A DNA stretch of 64,000 nucleotides from Fimbriimonadaceae bacterium (lineage in GTDB: Bacteria > Armatimonadota > Fimbriimonadia > Fimbriimonadales > Fimbriimonadaceae): positions 1,792,218-1,856,217 of the forward strand of contig CP075365.1 of NCBI GenBank assembly GCA_019454125.1, in the 5' to 3' direction. Made by a program: the position numbers and the translations under genes. Each line of letters starts with the position of its first letter. Positions within the stretch are counted from its first letter, which is position 1. Below are positions 49,803 to 58,706 of this stretch, one piece after another. Below the pieces are notes generated by a model. It was not told the origin of the DNA. It did no database searches and saw only the letters and a list, made by a program, of their open reading frames with translations.

Positions 49803-51436
49803 GCCTGCAAGCGGGATTCAAGATCAAGGGCCGGAACCCGGACGTCCTCAGTTGCATCGCCAACCTCTCGAACGACGAGGTATTCACCCCTCCGGAGTTT
49901 GCCAATCGGATGCTCGACACGGTGGCGGAGGCGTGGGCAACAGACCACGGCGGGGCGGATATCTGGTCGGACAAGACGGTACGATTCCTTGACCCATGCA
50001 CGAAGTCGGGCGTCTTCCTGCGGGAGATCACACGGCGGCTCGTCGACGGCCTTGCCGAGGCGATACCCGATCTCCAGGAACGGGTCGACCATATCCTGTC
50101 CCAACAGGTGTTCGGGATCGCGATCACCCAACTGACGGCGATGCTCGCCCGACGGAGCGTGTACTGCTCAAAACATGCGACGGGCAAGCACTCCATCGCC
50201 AAGATATTCGACTGCGACGACGGGAACGTGTGGTTCAAGCGAGAGGAGCACTCTTGGCGGGGAGCGAAGTGCAAGTACTGTGGTGCCAGCCAGGAGACGC
50301 TCGACCGAGGCGAAGGACTAGAAAGCCATGCTTATGCGTTCATTCATACGGACGACATTAAGGCCCGCGTGGCCGAAATCTTTGGTAAAGACATGCAATT
50401 CGATGTGATTATAGGAAACCCGCCGTACCAATTGGACGACGGGGGTTTTGGCACGAGTGCGGCACCGATCTACCAACTTTTTGTCGAACAGGCGAAAAAA
50501 TTGGAGCCACGTTATCTAACAATGGTCATCCCGTCGCGGTGGTTCTCGGGTGGAAAGAGGTTGGAGGAATTTCGAGCTTCGATGTTAAGGGACGACCGCA
50601 TTCGCACTCTGAACGATTACCTGAGTGCTGCCGACGTATTTCCGGGTGTTGGACTGAAGGGTGGCGTCTGCTACTTTCTTTGGAACCGGGACTTTCGAGG
50701 CAAGTGTGAGATATCGACCCACTATAAGGACTGGCCTGTTTTGACTACAGCTAGACCACTCTTGGAGGAGGGCGCGGACGTATTTATCCGTTTCAACGAG
50801 GGCCTCTCTATCTTAAAAAAGGTCGTCCAGGTCGAAACGCAACAGAGCGAAACGTTGGCCCTGTCGGCGGCGAAGAGATTTGATAGCCTTGTTAGCTCCC
50901 GAAAACCTTTTGGTCTGGACACAACGTTTAGAGGACGCCGAATGGCGGACGATGGTGACATCTTAGTCCATCAGAACAGTGGAGTCGGGTTCATTGCCGG
51001 GGCGTCGATTCTGACGGGTCGGGAGCTACTTGATCACTGGAAGGTTTATATCGGCCGCGCTGCGCCGGGAACCGGAAATCGAGACACATATCCCCATCGC
51101 ATAATCAGCACACCATTTATCGGAGAGCCGGGCACGATCTGCTCCGAGACCTATCTTTGCGTTGGCCCACTGAGCTCGAAGACGGAAGCCGAAAGCGTTC
51201 TCTCGTACTTAGCTTGCCGACTAACGCGGTTCCTTATCTTAATGCGAAAGCCGTCAGCAGATACGCCGAGGCGTGTGTATAAATTTGTGCCATTACAGGA
51301 ATGGACGCACGAGTGGACGGACGAAGAACTTTACGCGAAATACCAAGTTACTTCGGAGGAAAAAGCCTTCATCGAGAAGATCGTCAGGCCAATGGATCTT
51401 GACTTGTTCAGAGAACTTGCAGACCACGGTGGCTAG
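49799..51436 (+). CDS. Eco57I-type DNA adenine methyltransferase
   Basis: 545 residues from GTG 49799. EVFTPPEFANRMLDTV at the N-terminus; motif I is RFLDPCTKSGVFLREI, degenerate versus DPACGSGxFL; the catalytic motif IV is DVIIGNPPYQL (residues about 201-211). A CKYC pair is near residue 160, and a long C-terminal target-recognition-like region (residues about 230-540) ends in EEKAFIEKIVRPMDLDLF. It probably forms one methyltransferase with the upstream gene. Composition drops in GC after about base 50,330 within the gene. Confidence 0.82.
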   Translation: MSLQAGFKIKGRNPDVLSCIANLSNDEVFTPPEFANRMLDTVAEAWATDHGGADIWSDKTVRFLDPCTKSGVFLREITRRLVDGLAEAIPDLQERVDHILSQQVFGIAITQLTAMLARRSVYCSKHATGKHSIAKIFDCDDGNVWFKREEHSWRGAKCKYCGASQETLDRGEGLESHAYAFIHTDDIKARVAEIFGKDMQFDVIIGNPPYQLDDGGFGTSAAPIYQLFVEQAKKLEPRYLTMVIPSRWFSGGKRLEEFRASMLRDDRIRTLNDYLSAADVFPGVGLKGGVCYFLWNRDFRGKCEISTHYKDWPVLTTARPLLEEGADVFIRFNEGLSILKKVVQVETQQSETLALSAAKRFDSLVSSRKPFGLDTTFRGRRMADDGDILVHQNSGVGFIAGASILTGRELLDHWKVYIGRAAPGTGNRDTYPHRIISTPFIGEPGTICSETYLCVGPLSSKTEAESVLSYLACRLTRFLILMRKPSADTPRRVYKFVPLQEWTHEWTDEELYAKYQVTSEEKAFIEKIVRPMDLDLFRELADHGG

Positions 51437-52393
51437 ATGAAGTCTCGGTCACGAACATTGCTTGATCGCTCGATCGCGGCCATGATCGCGGCCATTGATG
51501 CATACAATAAGCCTGATTCTAGGTATCGCGCTGAAAGCTTCACAATTTTAGCTGTCAACGCATGGGAGTTGTTATTGAAGGCGAAGTGGCTGCTTGACCA
51601 CAGTAACAGGAGATCAAGCCTATATGTTCGAACCAGTAGCCGGTCGAATTCGCCGTATAAGAGAACAAGATCGGGGAATCCGATGACTCTCGCAATCGAT
51701 CACCTTGCTAAGAAGCTAACTGAATCGGGCGCCATCACGGAGCCGTGCAGGAGAAACTTGGAGGCTCTGATCGAACTCCGCGATACATCTGTTCACTTCT
51801 ACCATCACAGCCCGAAGTTTGAGGAGCATTTGCTAGAGGTTGGCATGGGCAGCTTAAAGAACTTCGTATCCGCCGTCCAGGACTGGTTTGACGCCGATTT
51901 ATCACAGCACAATTTTTATTTAATGCCGCTGTCCTTCGTGTCCGCTCCGAAGTCGGTCCAAGCCATAACTCTGAGCCGCGAAGAGGATGGGTTTGTGCGA
52001 TACTTGAGATCCCTTATCGAACCAGGGGCTGATCCGGCCGCGCGATACGCCGTTGCGATAAACGTTGAGACGCGCTTCATTAGGTCTAAGACGGTTTCAG
52101 CCACTCCTGTACGATCAAGTAATGATCCTAGCGCTGTCCCCGTCGTATTGACAGAAGAACAGGTTCGAGAGCGCTACCCCTGGGACTACAGGGAACTTAC
52201 CGACAGGTGCAGCAAACGCTACGCTGGCTTCAAGGAGAATCAGCTGTATCACGAAAGACGAAAGCCATTAGAGGTCGAGCCAAGGTTAGTTAACGTACGC
52301 CGACTAGATCCCGGAAACCCGAAGTCTTCAAGCAAGAAGTTCTACTCCTCCGCTGTTCTTGAAGAGCTTGATAAGCTCTACACATTAAAGTAG
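51437..52393 (+). CDS. DUF3644-like protein with HEPN-type R-x4-H motif
   Basis: 318 residues, start ATG immediately after the methyltransferase stop. RYRAESFTILAVNAWELLLKAKWL is the DUF3644 signature, and IELRDTSVHFYHH (residues about 111-123) gives an R-x4-H motif like HEPN RNases. HEPN proteins are common toxins and effectors in defence systems. The C-terminal half (about 170-318) is unrecognised. More AT-rich than the flanks, supporting horizontal transfer. RNase activity is inference. Confidence 0.65.
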   Translation: MKSRSRTLLDRSIAAMIAAIDAYNKPDSRYRAESFTILAVNAWELLLKAKWLLDHSNRRSSLYVRTSSRSNSPYKRTRSGNPMTLAIDHLAKKLTESGAITEPCRRNLEALIELRDTSVHFYHHSPKFEEHLLEVGMGSLKNFVSAVQDWFDADLSQHNFYLMPLSFVSAPKSVQAITLSREEDGFVRYLRSLIEPGADPAARYAVAINVETRFIRSKTVSATPVRSSNDPSAVPVVLTEEQVRERYPWDYRELTDRCSKRYAGFKENQLYHERRKPLEVEPRLVNVRRLDPGNPKSSSKKFYSSAVLEELDKLYTLK

Positions 52394-52401
52394 CTCTCCC
52401 G

Positions 52402-54942
52402 ATGAAGAAGCAGACAATCGATCGGTTGCTAACTCCGAAGCCTGCGTCGATCCCTAGCATCTACGCCTACTCCATCGCTGACGAAGCCCATCAAGGTCTT
52501 CTGAAGGTCGGGCAAACGACCCGAGATGTCCGGCAGCGGGTCGCGGAGCAGCTGAAGACGGCCGCGATTCAAAACTACACTATTGAGCTGGACGAGTCGG
52601 CCGCGTGTGAGGACGGCTCTGTCCTTACCGACCACCAGGTGCGGGCTGCTCTTGTCCGCAAGGGCTTCGCCAACGAGCAGTTGGAATGGGTGCGGTGCTC
52701 TGTTGCCGATGTACGGACAGCCCTGACCGAACTTCGGACAGGCCAACGCTTCACGGGCACCCACCACCTGACGTTCCCGATGCGGCCAGAACAGGCCGAG
52801 GCGGTGGCGATAACGGCAGCCTACTACAGGTCACGGTGGCAAGAAGACGAGAAGGCGGTTCCCCGTTTCTTGTGGAATGCAAAGATGCGATTTGGCAAGA
52901 CCTTCGCCACGTACCAACTCGCCAAAAAGCTTGGGGCCAAGCGGGTGCTCGTGGTCACGTTCAAGCCGGCGGTAGAGGACGCCTGGCAGACGGACTTGGA
53001 ATCCCACGTCGATTTTGACGGGTGGCAATACCTCTCGCGAAACAGCGGTGGCGACCCGACCTCAGCGGACAAATCCCAGCCCCTCGTCTACTTCGGTTCG
53101 TTCCAAGACCTGCTCGGGACAGACGCCGTTGGCTACATCAAGCCGAAGAACGAGTGGCTCCATGCGGTGAACTGGGACTTGGTCGTCTTCGACGAGTACC
53201 ACTTCGGCGCCTGGCGAGATACGGCTAGGGAGCTCTTTGAAGGCGAGGACGAGGCGGTCGCCAAGAGGGAGGCCAAGCTCGAGTATGGCGCGGGGCTCGA
53301 GGACGTCAATGAAGAGTTCGTCGAGCTCTCTGAGGCGGAACCGGAGTTCTTGCCGATCACGACAAGGGCGTATCTTTACCTCTCCGGCACCCCGTTCCGT
53401 GCGCTTGCGACCGGCGAGTTTATTGAGGAGCAGATCTTCAACTGGACGTATACGGACGAGCAACGGGCAAAAGAGCGTTTCGCAGTCGAGAACCCCGGTG
53501 ACTGGAACCCCTATGGCGCACTGCCCCAAATGCGCCTCCTCACATACCAAATGCCGGAGGAGCTTCTCGCCGTCGCGAGCGCGGGTGAGTTCGACGAGTT
53601 CGACCTCAACGCCTTCTTTGAGGCTGAGGGGCGGGGGATCCTGGCCCAGTTTAAGCACAAGAGCGAAGTGCAGAAGTGGCTCGACATTATTCGGGGCGGA
53701 TATCTGCCTAAGGAAGTCGAGCACCTCAAGGCGGGCACTCGGCCGCCCTTTCCTTATTCAGACGTGCGCCTCCTGCCCTACCTTCAGCACTCGTTCTGGT
53801 TCTTGCCAAGCGTGGCGGCTTGCCACGCCATGGAGAACCTGCTGGGAGAAAAGCAGAACACGTTTTGGCACGACTACAAAGTCATCGTGGCGGCAGGGGC
53901 GGAGGCAGGAATCGGGCTGGCCGCGTTACCGCCAGTCCGTCGAGCGATCGGAAGCGGATTTGACACCAAGACGATCACCCTTTCTTGCGGCAAGTTGACG
54001 ACGGGGGTCACAGTTAAAGAGTGGTCGTCAATCCTGATGCTGAAGAACCTGAAGTCGCCGGAAACTTACTTCCAGTCCGCGTTCCGCGTCCAGTCGCCCT
54101 GGTCAATCAAGAATCCGAACGGGGACAACCCGAACGAAGAAGAGGTCTTGAAGCCGATCTGCTTCGTGTTCGACTTCGCCCCGACTCGCGCCCTTCGGCA
54201 GCTCTCTGACTATGCCATCGGGCTAAGTCCCAACGAGCCGAACCCCGAGAACGCAGTACGCGACTTGGTTTCCTTCCTCCCCGTGCTTGCTTATGACGGG
54301 GCGAACATGACTCAGATCGATGCCGGGGGCATTCTGGACATTGCGATGGCGGGTACCTCGGCGACGCTGCTGGCTCGCAAGTGGGAGAGCGCCCTTTTAG
54401 TGAATGTCAATAACGATACGCTCCGGAGGATCATGAATAGCCCAGAGGCGATGGCCGCCGTAGAACGGATCGAAGGATGGCGTGCGCTGGGGGACAACGT
54501 CATCGAGACGATCATCAACAAGAACGACAAAGTCAAAGAGTTGAAGAACAAGGGCAAAAATGGAGAGCTCACCGACGGCGACCAGCGACAGCTCTTGGAA
54601 GAAGAGAGGGAGCTCAAGTCGAAGAGAAAGCGAGTTCAAGAAAAGCTCATCAAGTTTGCCACTCGGATTCCCGCTTTCATGTACCTGACGGACTATCGAG
54701 AGAACACCCTGCAAGACGTCATATTGCGGATTGAGCCCGAGTTGTTCATAGCGGTCACCGGGTTGAGTATCCAGGACTTCCATCTCCTGGTGCAGCTTAA
54801 GGTGTTCAACACCGAGCAGATGAACCAAGCTGTGTTCGCTTTTCGACGGTATGAAGACTCTTCTTTGAGATACACAGGCCTCGAGAGCCACGAGGGTTTG
54901 AGCCAGTACGGTGGCTGGGACACGGTTATAGCCGTCGAGTGA
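52402..54942 (+). CDS. GIY-YIG (T5orf172-like) nuclease fused to SF2 helicase
   Basis: 846 residues. N-terminal about 15-75: SIYAYSIADEAHQGLLKVGQTTRDVRQRV fits the T5orf172/GIY-YIG nuclease domain. Helicase motifs follow: FLWNAKMRFGKTFATY (motif I, residues about 153-167), DLVVFDEYHFG (motif II, DExH, about 259), YLSGTPFR (about 326) and SAFRVQSPW (motif VI, about 560). A C-terminal helical region has a long charged coiled coil (KNDKVKELKNKGKNGEL, ELKSKRKRVQEKLIK). It would be the DNA-translocating/cutting subunit of the putative restriction system. ATG start, 8 bases after the DUF3644 gene. Confidence 0.8.
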   Translation: MKKQTIDRLLTPKPASIPSIYAYSIADEAHQGLLKVGQTTRDVRQRVAEQLKTAAIQNYTIELDESAACEDGSVLTDHQVRAALVRKGFANEQLEWVRCSVADVRTALTELRTGQRFTGTHHLTFPMRPEQAEAVAITAAYYRSRWQEDEKAVPRFLWNAKMRFGKTFATYQLAKKLGAKRVLVVTFKPAVEDAWQTDLESHVDFDGWQYLSRNSGGDPTSADKSQPLVYFGSFQDLLGTDAVGYIKPKNEWLHAVNWDLVVFDEYHFGAWRDTARELFEGEDEAVAKREAKLEYGAGLEDVNEEFVELSEAEPEFLPITTRAYLYLSGTPFRALATGEFIEEQIFNWTYTDEQRAKERFAVENPGDWNPYGALPQMRLLTYQMPEELLAVASAGEFDEFDLNAFFEAEGRGILAQFKHKSEVQKWLDIIRGGYLPKEVEHLKAGTRPPFPYSDVRLLPYLQHSFWFLPSVAACHAMENLLGEKQNTFWHDYKVIVAAGAEAGIGLAALPPVRRAIGSGFDTKTITLSCGKLTTGVTVKEWSSILMLKNLKSPETYFQSAFRVQSPWSIKNPNGDNPNEEEVLKPICFVFDFAPTRALRQLSDYAIGLSPNEPNPENAVRDLVSFLPVLAYDGANMTQIDAGGILDIAMAGTSATLLARKWESALLVNVNNDTLRRIMNSPEAMAAVERIEGWRALGDNVIETIINKNDKVKELKNKGKNGELTDGDQRQLLEEERELKSKRKRVQEKLIKFATRIPAFMYLTDYRENTLQDVILRIEPELFIAVTGLSIQDFHLLVQLKVFNTEQMNQAVFAFRRYEDSSLRYTGLESHEGLSQYGGWDTVIAVE

Positions 54943-55116
54943 CGCTTTACGGTGGCGGTTACGATCGCAACCCGCAATAGCTGACAAAGTCAAGAGGCCA
55001 AGCCCACGGTACCCAAAGGACCCGTGTCCAGACCGAAGTACGGAATGAGGCTCGTGAGGGCCTCTGGGTGGCTGTGTTCCGCTTTGCGGGGGTGGGCGCT
55101 GGGGGCGAAAGAGCAC

Positions 55117-55830
55117 ATGGCAAAGATCGCTTACAGCGCACTCGTCGAAGAAGTACGAGGCAAGATCGGCACAATCGTCTTTTCGGCCGCCGAGGTCGGG
55201 CCGACGGTGAGAATCAAGGCATCCGTGAAGAACCCGAAGACGAACGGACAGCGGGCGATCCGCAGTTATCTGTCCAAGGCCGCGAAGACCTTTGAGAACA
55301 TGACGAGCCAGCAGGCGGCCGCATGGAACGCCTTTGGCAAGACCCAGCAGCGGAGCAACCCGGTGACGGGCGAAAGCTACACGCTGAGCGGGATCAGCGC
55401 GTTTGTGGAGCTGGCGGTCAAGTTCTTGCAGATCGCGCCGAACGGGTCGCTTCCGCTGGCCCCTCCGACTACGGACTTCACGGGCGACACCATCACGGTC
55501 TCGGCCACGGCGGGGACGGGGCAGATCACCTTCACGGGCAGCGGGCCGAACTCGCTGGGCGTGACGACCGAGTTCCTCATCCAGCGGCTGCCCAGCCGCA
55601 ACCGGAGGCCGAACCCTGAAGGCTATGCTTCCGCGGGGTTCAAGGTGCTGGCCACCAACAACCTGGACTTCGTCGCGACGGTGCCGGCGGGCTTCTATGC
55701 CGTGGGCTACCGCTTCGTGCGCACGGGCACGGGCCAGGCGACCGATATCGTGACCCTCCCGCTGCAGACGGTCGCGCTCTCGGTCGAAGACTCGGGCCAG
55801 GTTCCGAGCACCAAGAAGAAGGCGGCCTAA
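55117..55830 (+). CDS. conserved protein paralogous to the gene at 46065 (right-hand copy)
   Basis: 237 residues from ATG 55117. MAKIAYSALVEEVRGKIGTI, a segment with PTVRIKASVKNPKTNGQRAIR, then QAAAWNAFGKTQQRSNPVTGESY, FVELAVKFLQIAPNGSLPLAPP and LIQRLPSRNRRPNPEG. The same order occurs in the 46065 gene, which has a repeat insertion here absent. Resembles DUF6266-like proteins by its start. Function unknown. The two copies lie in opposite orientation around the island, so recombination between them could invert it. Confidence 0.65.
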   Translation: MAKIAYSALVEEVRGKIGTIVFSAAEVGPTVRIKASVKNPKTNGQRAIRSYLSKAAKTFENMTSQQAAAWNAFGKTQQRSNPVTGESYTLSGISAFVELAVKFLQIAPNGSLPLAPPTTDFTGDTITVSATAGTGQITFTGSGPNSLGVTTEFLIQRLPSRNRRPNPEGYASAGFKVLATNNLDFVATVPAGFYAVGYRFVRTGTGQATDIVTLPLQTVALSVEDSGQVPSTKKKAA

Positions 55831-55851
55831 GAGGCGCGCGCTTCGGGACCC

Positions 55852-55886
55852 AGGGCCTGGTCGGCGACGGCCAGGCCCTTGACTTT
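55852..55886 (+). terminator. hairpin after the 55117 gene
   Basis: GGGCCTGG (55853-55860) and CCAGGCCC (55871-55878) form a perfect stem, followed by TTGACTTT. Short T tail; a plausible rho-independent terminator. Confidence 0.5.
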
Positions 55887-55931
55887 CGCGGGGGAAAGGG
55901 GCTGAGGACCTGCCCCTGGAGAGGCGGCCGC

Positions 55932-56465
55932 TCACCAGTTAGGGAGCTCGCAGCAGTGGGTGCGGACGTCTTCGGCGGCCGAGGGCGGAGGCATATCCGA
56001 GGGCGGGGCCACGGCGCGGACTAAGGCCACCTGTCCCGCGTGGTAGGCGTCGTGCAAGGTCACGGTCTGGACGATCCGCCATACCGGCCACCGCTGCCCG
56101 GAGAAGTGGGGCGCCTCGGCCCGCAACCCTTCCCCATCGAGGTGCGCCCACGAGTCCAACCAGTAGCGGTGCGCTTCGGCCAGGTAGGTCCGGGCAGTCT
56201 CCCAGGTCTTCTCGGCGGCCTCCAACTCGTCCGCGATGTCGCGCCAGCGCAGCTCGCCGCCCCGGAAGGCGATGCTGCCGAACGCCTTCTTGCCCCCCGC
56301 CACGTGGAGGACGATCCCGTGGACTGAGCCGTCTGTGTTCAGCCACTCCTCGGGCCGCAGCGGGGGGAGCCCCCAAGCCTGGGGTTGGGCCAGGCCCTCG
56401 CATGCGCGGGCCAGCTGCCCGAAGGCGTCCGCCGCCGCCTCTCGCAACACCTCGACCGTAGTCAC
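55932..56465 (-). CDS. DinB superfamily protein
   Basis: 177 residues, four-helix bundle pattern of DinB/YfiT-type metal-binding proteins: an N-terminal helix (FGQLARACEGLA), GIVLHVAGGKKAFG with the first His, and TLHDAYHAGQVALVR with the H-x3-H pair. DinB-like proteins bind a metal and often act as thiol transferases (for example bacillithiol-dependent), but the substrate is unknown. GTG start. Confidence 0.75.
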   Translation of the reverse strand: MTTVEVLREAAADAFGQLARACEGLAQPQAWGLPPLRPEEWLNTDGSVHGIVLHVAGGKKAFGSIAFRGGELRWRDIADELEAAEKTWETARTYLAEAHRYWLDSWAHLDGEGLRAEAPHFSGQRWPVWRIVQTVTLHDAYHAGQVALVRAVAPPSDMPPPSAAEDVRTHCCELPNW

Positions 56466-56660
56466 AGGCGCACCTTACCGCGCCGGCGCGACCGCGGCAT
56501 CGGCGCCGCACAAGGACTAGTCCCTTGAGAGGTCCGCACCAAGCGCTTCCGTTCAAGCGAAGAAATCGTTAGAGAGGGATTTTGAACTCCCTGCATTTTT
56601 ATGGGACTCTTCCGGGCAGATGAACTTTTCAGGCCCCTGGAGCGCACAATACAGCCTGCC

Positions 56661-58247
56661 ATGGCTCCAACCCGCCTTTTCTTGCTGTTGGCCACTCTAG
56701 CGGTGTCCGCAGGCTCCGCCCTAGCTCAGTACCAGTTTGACAAGATCCGACTGATCCGCCAGTTCACGCTCTCCGAGTTGCAAGCGGGTAGCGGCAACAC
56801 GTGCTGGGGCTATGTAAGCCCGAGCGGCCGTGAGTACGTGTTGATGGGCACGGACCGCAACACGACGATCGTGGAGGTCACGAACAACGAGAACCCGACG
56901 ATCGTCACCCGCGTGGCCCACTCCAGCGGCGGGATCTGGTCCGACATCAAGACTTACCGCAACGCGATGTACGTCGGCACCGAGAATTCGGGCAGCGGCA
57001 TCCAGGTCATCGACCTGAGCAACATTGACAACGGGGTCGCGACCCTGGTCCGCACCATCTCGAACCCGGGCCGCACGCACACGCTCCACGTCGACCAGAC
57101 GAGCGGCTTCCTTTACGCCTGTGGCGCGAACGAAGGCAGCGGGACCACCATGTGCTGGGACCTTACCAATCCGCTGAACCCCGTGCGCGTCGGGCAGAAC
57201 AGCCTCACCAACGTCTATCAGCACGAGACGCAGGTCCACACCTACACCAGCGGGCGATATGCAGGCAAGCAGATCTTCTTCGGCGGCGGCGAGGGCCGCG
57301 GCCTTGAGATCTGGGACGTGACGAACAAGAACGCCGTCACCCTGATTCGACGCGTCTCCTACCCCTTCGTCGGCTATTGCCACCAAGGCTGGTTGAGCCC
57401 GGACTTGAAGTACTTCTACGTCAACGACGAGTTCGACGAGTCTAACGGGTTGCCGACCGTGCGGACCCTTGTGTTCGACGTTAGCGTGCTTGAGACGGCC
57501 GACCTCGTCGCCACCTACTCCAACAACCGCCCGACGATCGACCACAACCTTTACAACAAGAACAACTTCATCTTCCACTCGAACTACACGAGCGGCTTTT
57601 GGATCTTCGACGCGAACGACAACCCCTTGAACCCGCGGCTCTGCGGCTTCTTCGATACCTATCCGAACGGCGATCCTAAGCAGTACGCGGGCAGCTGGGG
57701 CAACTATCCGTTCTTGCCGAGCGGCGTCTGCGCGATCAGCGACATGCAGCGCGGCCTCTTCATCGTGGACGTGACCGAGGCGACCCAGGTCAAGCGGGAC
57801 ACCACGGCGTTCCGCATCTTCCGGGGTCGGAACGTGGGCGGCGACCTCCCCGACTTGCTCGTCGAGGACGGCAATGTCCTCCGAATCGGCAAGGGCGTCG
57901 TCCCGAACCAATCCGAGCCTCCGATCAACGTGGAGTTCGATGCGGACGGCCGCTGGGAGGACATCAGCCGTCTCCGCGTCACCGTGCGGCACAGCGTCAG
58001 CACCTCCGGGCTGACCCAAGCCATCGAAGCGTTCGATTGGGTCGCTAATAGCTGGGTCACTCTGCAGACCGGCCCTGCGCCGACGACGCCGACGACGCTC
58101 ACCGCAATCGCTCCCAATCCGGACCGGTTCGTGCAGGCGGGCAACAAGACGGTCCGCACCCGCCTGACCGTAAAGCAGACCGGCCCGACCAGCGCGAGCG
58201 ACTGGACGAGCAGCATCGACCTGGCGAACGTCACGATCAATCCGTAA
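56661..58247 (+). CDS. choice-of-anchor B-like secreted protein with window-shared C-terminal domain (copy C)
   Basis: 528 residues from ATG 56661, signal peptide LFLLLATLAVSAGSALAQ. Residues about 30-385 look like the LVIVD/choice-of-anchor B beta-propeller: WSDIKTYRNAMYVGTENSG, GIQVIDLSNID, CHQGWLSPDLKYFYVNDE, and IDHNLYNKNNFIFHSNYTSG. The last about 147 residues (from 57805) form the shared domain: IFRGRNVGGDLPDL, KGVVPNQSEPPINVEF, IEAFDWVANSW, TVRTRLTVKQTGP. Likely surface-attached. Followed by a terminator. Confidence 0.75.
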   Translation: MAPTRLFLLLATLAVSAGSALAQYQFDKIRLIRQFTLSELQAGSGNTCWGYVSPSGREYVLMGTDRNTTIVEVTNNENPTIVTRVAHSSGGIWSDIKTYRNAMYVGTENSGSGIQVIDLSNIDNGVATLVRTISNPGRTHTLHVDQTSGFLYACGANEGSGTTMCWDLTNPLNPVRVGQNSLTNVYQHETQVHTYTSGRYAGKQIFFGGGEGRGLEIWDVTNKNAVTLIRRVSYPFVGYCHQGWLSPDLKYFYVNDEFDESNGLPTVRTLVFDVSVLETADLVATYSNNRPTIDHNLYNKNNFIFHSNYTSGFWIFDANDNPLNPRLCGFFDTYPNGDPKQYAGSWGNYPFLPSGVCAISDMQRGLFIVDVTEATQVKRDTTAFRIFRGRNVGGDLPDLLVEDGNVLRIGKGVVPNQSEPPINVEFDADGRWEDISRLRVTVRHSVSTSGLTQAIEAFDWVANSWVTLQTGPAPTTPTTLTAIAPNPDRFVQAGNKTVRTRLTVKQTGPTSASDWTSSIDLANVTINP

Positions 58248-58285
58248 GTGCACTGGGGGCCTTGGATTCGGCTACGGCCGATTCA

Positions 58286-58340
58286 GGGCCCTTTCTGCGC
58301 TCGGCCGTCCATTCGCACTGCCGCAAAGGGCCCCCTTTTC
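58286..58340 (+). terminator. rho-independent terminator candidate after copy C
   Basis: GGGCCCTTT (58286-58294) pairs with AAAGGGCCC (58325-58333); CCTTTTC follows. The loop is about 30 bases, so it is a long-looped terminator or overlaps a second hairpin. Confidence 0.5.
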
Positions 58341-58376
58341 ACACTATTCTTGCAAGGGATCTCGTTCCATGTAGGC

Positions 58377-58661
58377 ATGAACACAGGTTCTATGACTTCG
58401 AAACTGGAAGACTCTCCGCAGACGGAACCCCGCGCGGAGCATCGCGAGGGGCCCCTGGCCCGAACGATCGAAAAGCAGACGGCGAAGTTGCCGTCCGACA
58501 CGTTCCTTTGGGCCGCGCTCGGCGCCATGGGTGTTTCTCTCTTCCTCGAAATGAGCAAGAAAAAAGACACCGCGAACTTCATCGGCCAATGGGCGCCCAC
58601 GCTCCTGATCTTTGGCCTCTATAACAAGCTTGTCAAGCTCGCGGGCTCAGACGGACGCTGA
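58377..58661 (+). CDS. small membrane protein
   Basis: 94 residues from ATG 58377. An acidic N-terminal stretch (MNTGSMTSKLEDSPQTEPRA) leads to a helical region and two hydrophobic segments (FLWAALGAMGVSLFLEM, GQWAPTLLIFGLYNKLV) separated by KKKDTANFI. No family recognised. It follows the preceding terminator, so it has its own promoter. Confidence 0.5.
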   Translation: MNTGSMTSKLEDSPQTEPRAEHREGPLARTIEKQTAKLPSDTFLWAALGAMGVSLFLEMSKKKDTANFIGQWAPTLLIFGLYNKLVKLAGSDGR

Positions 58662-58706
58662 GCTGGCCCTACCGCTCAAGGGAGCCGTCAACCCGGCTCC
58701 CCCTTT

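Noticed and set aside
46065-55830. Island as a prophage
   Set aside because: XRE and ImmA occur in phages, but no integrase, terminase, capsid, portal or lysis gene is visible.
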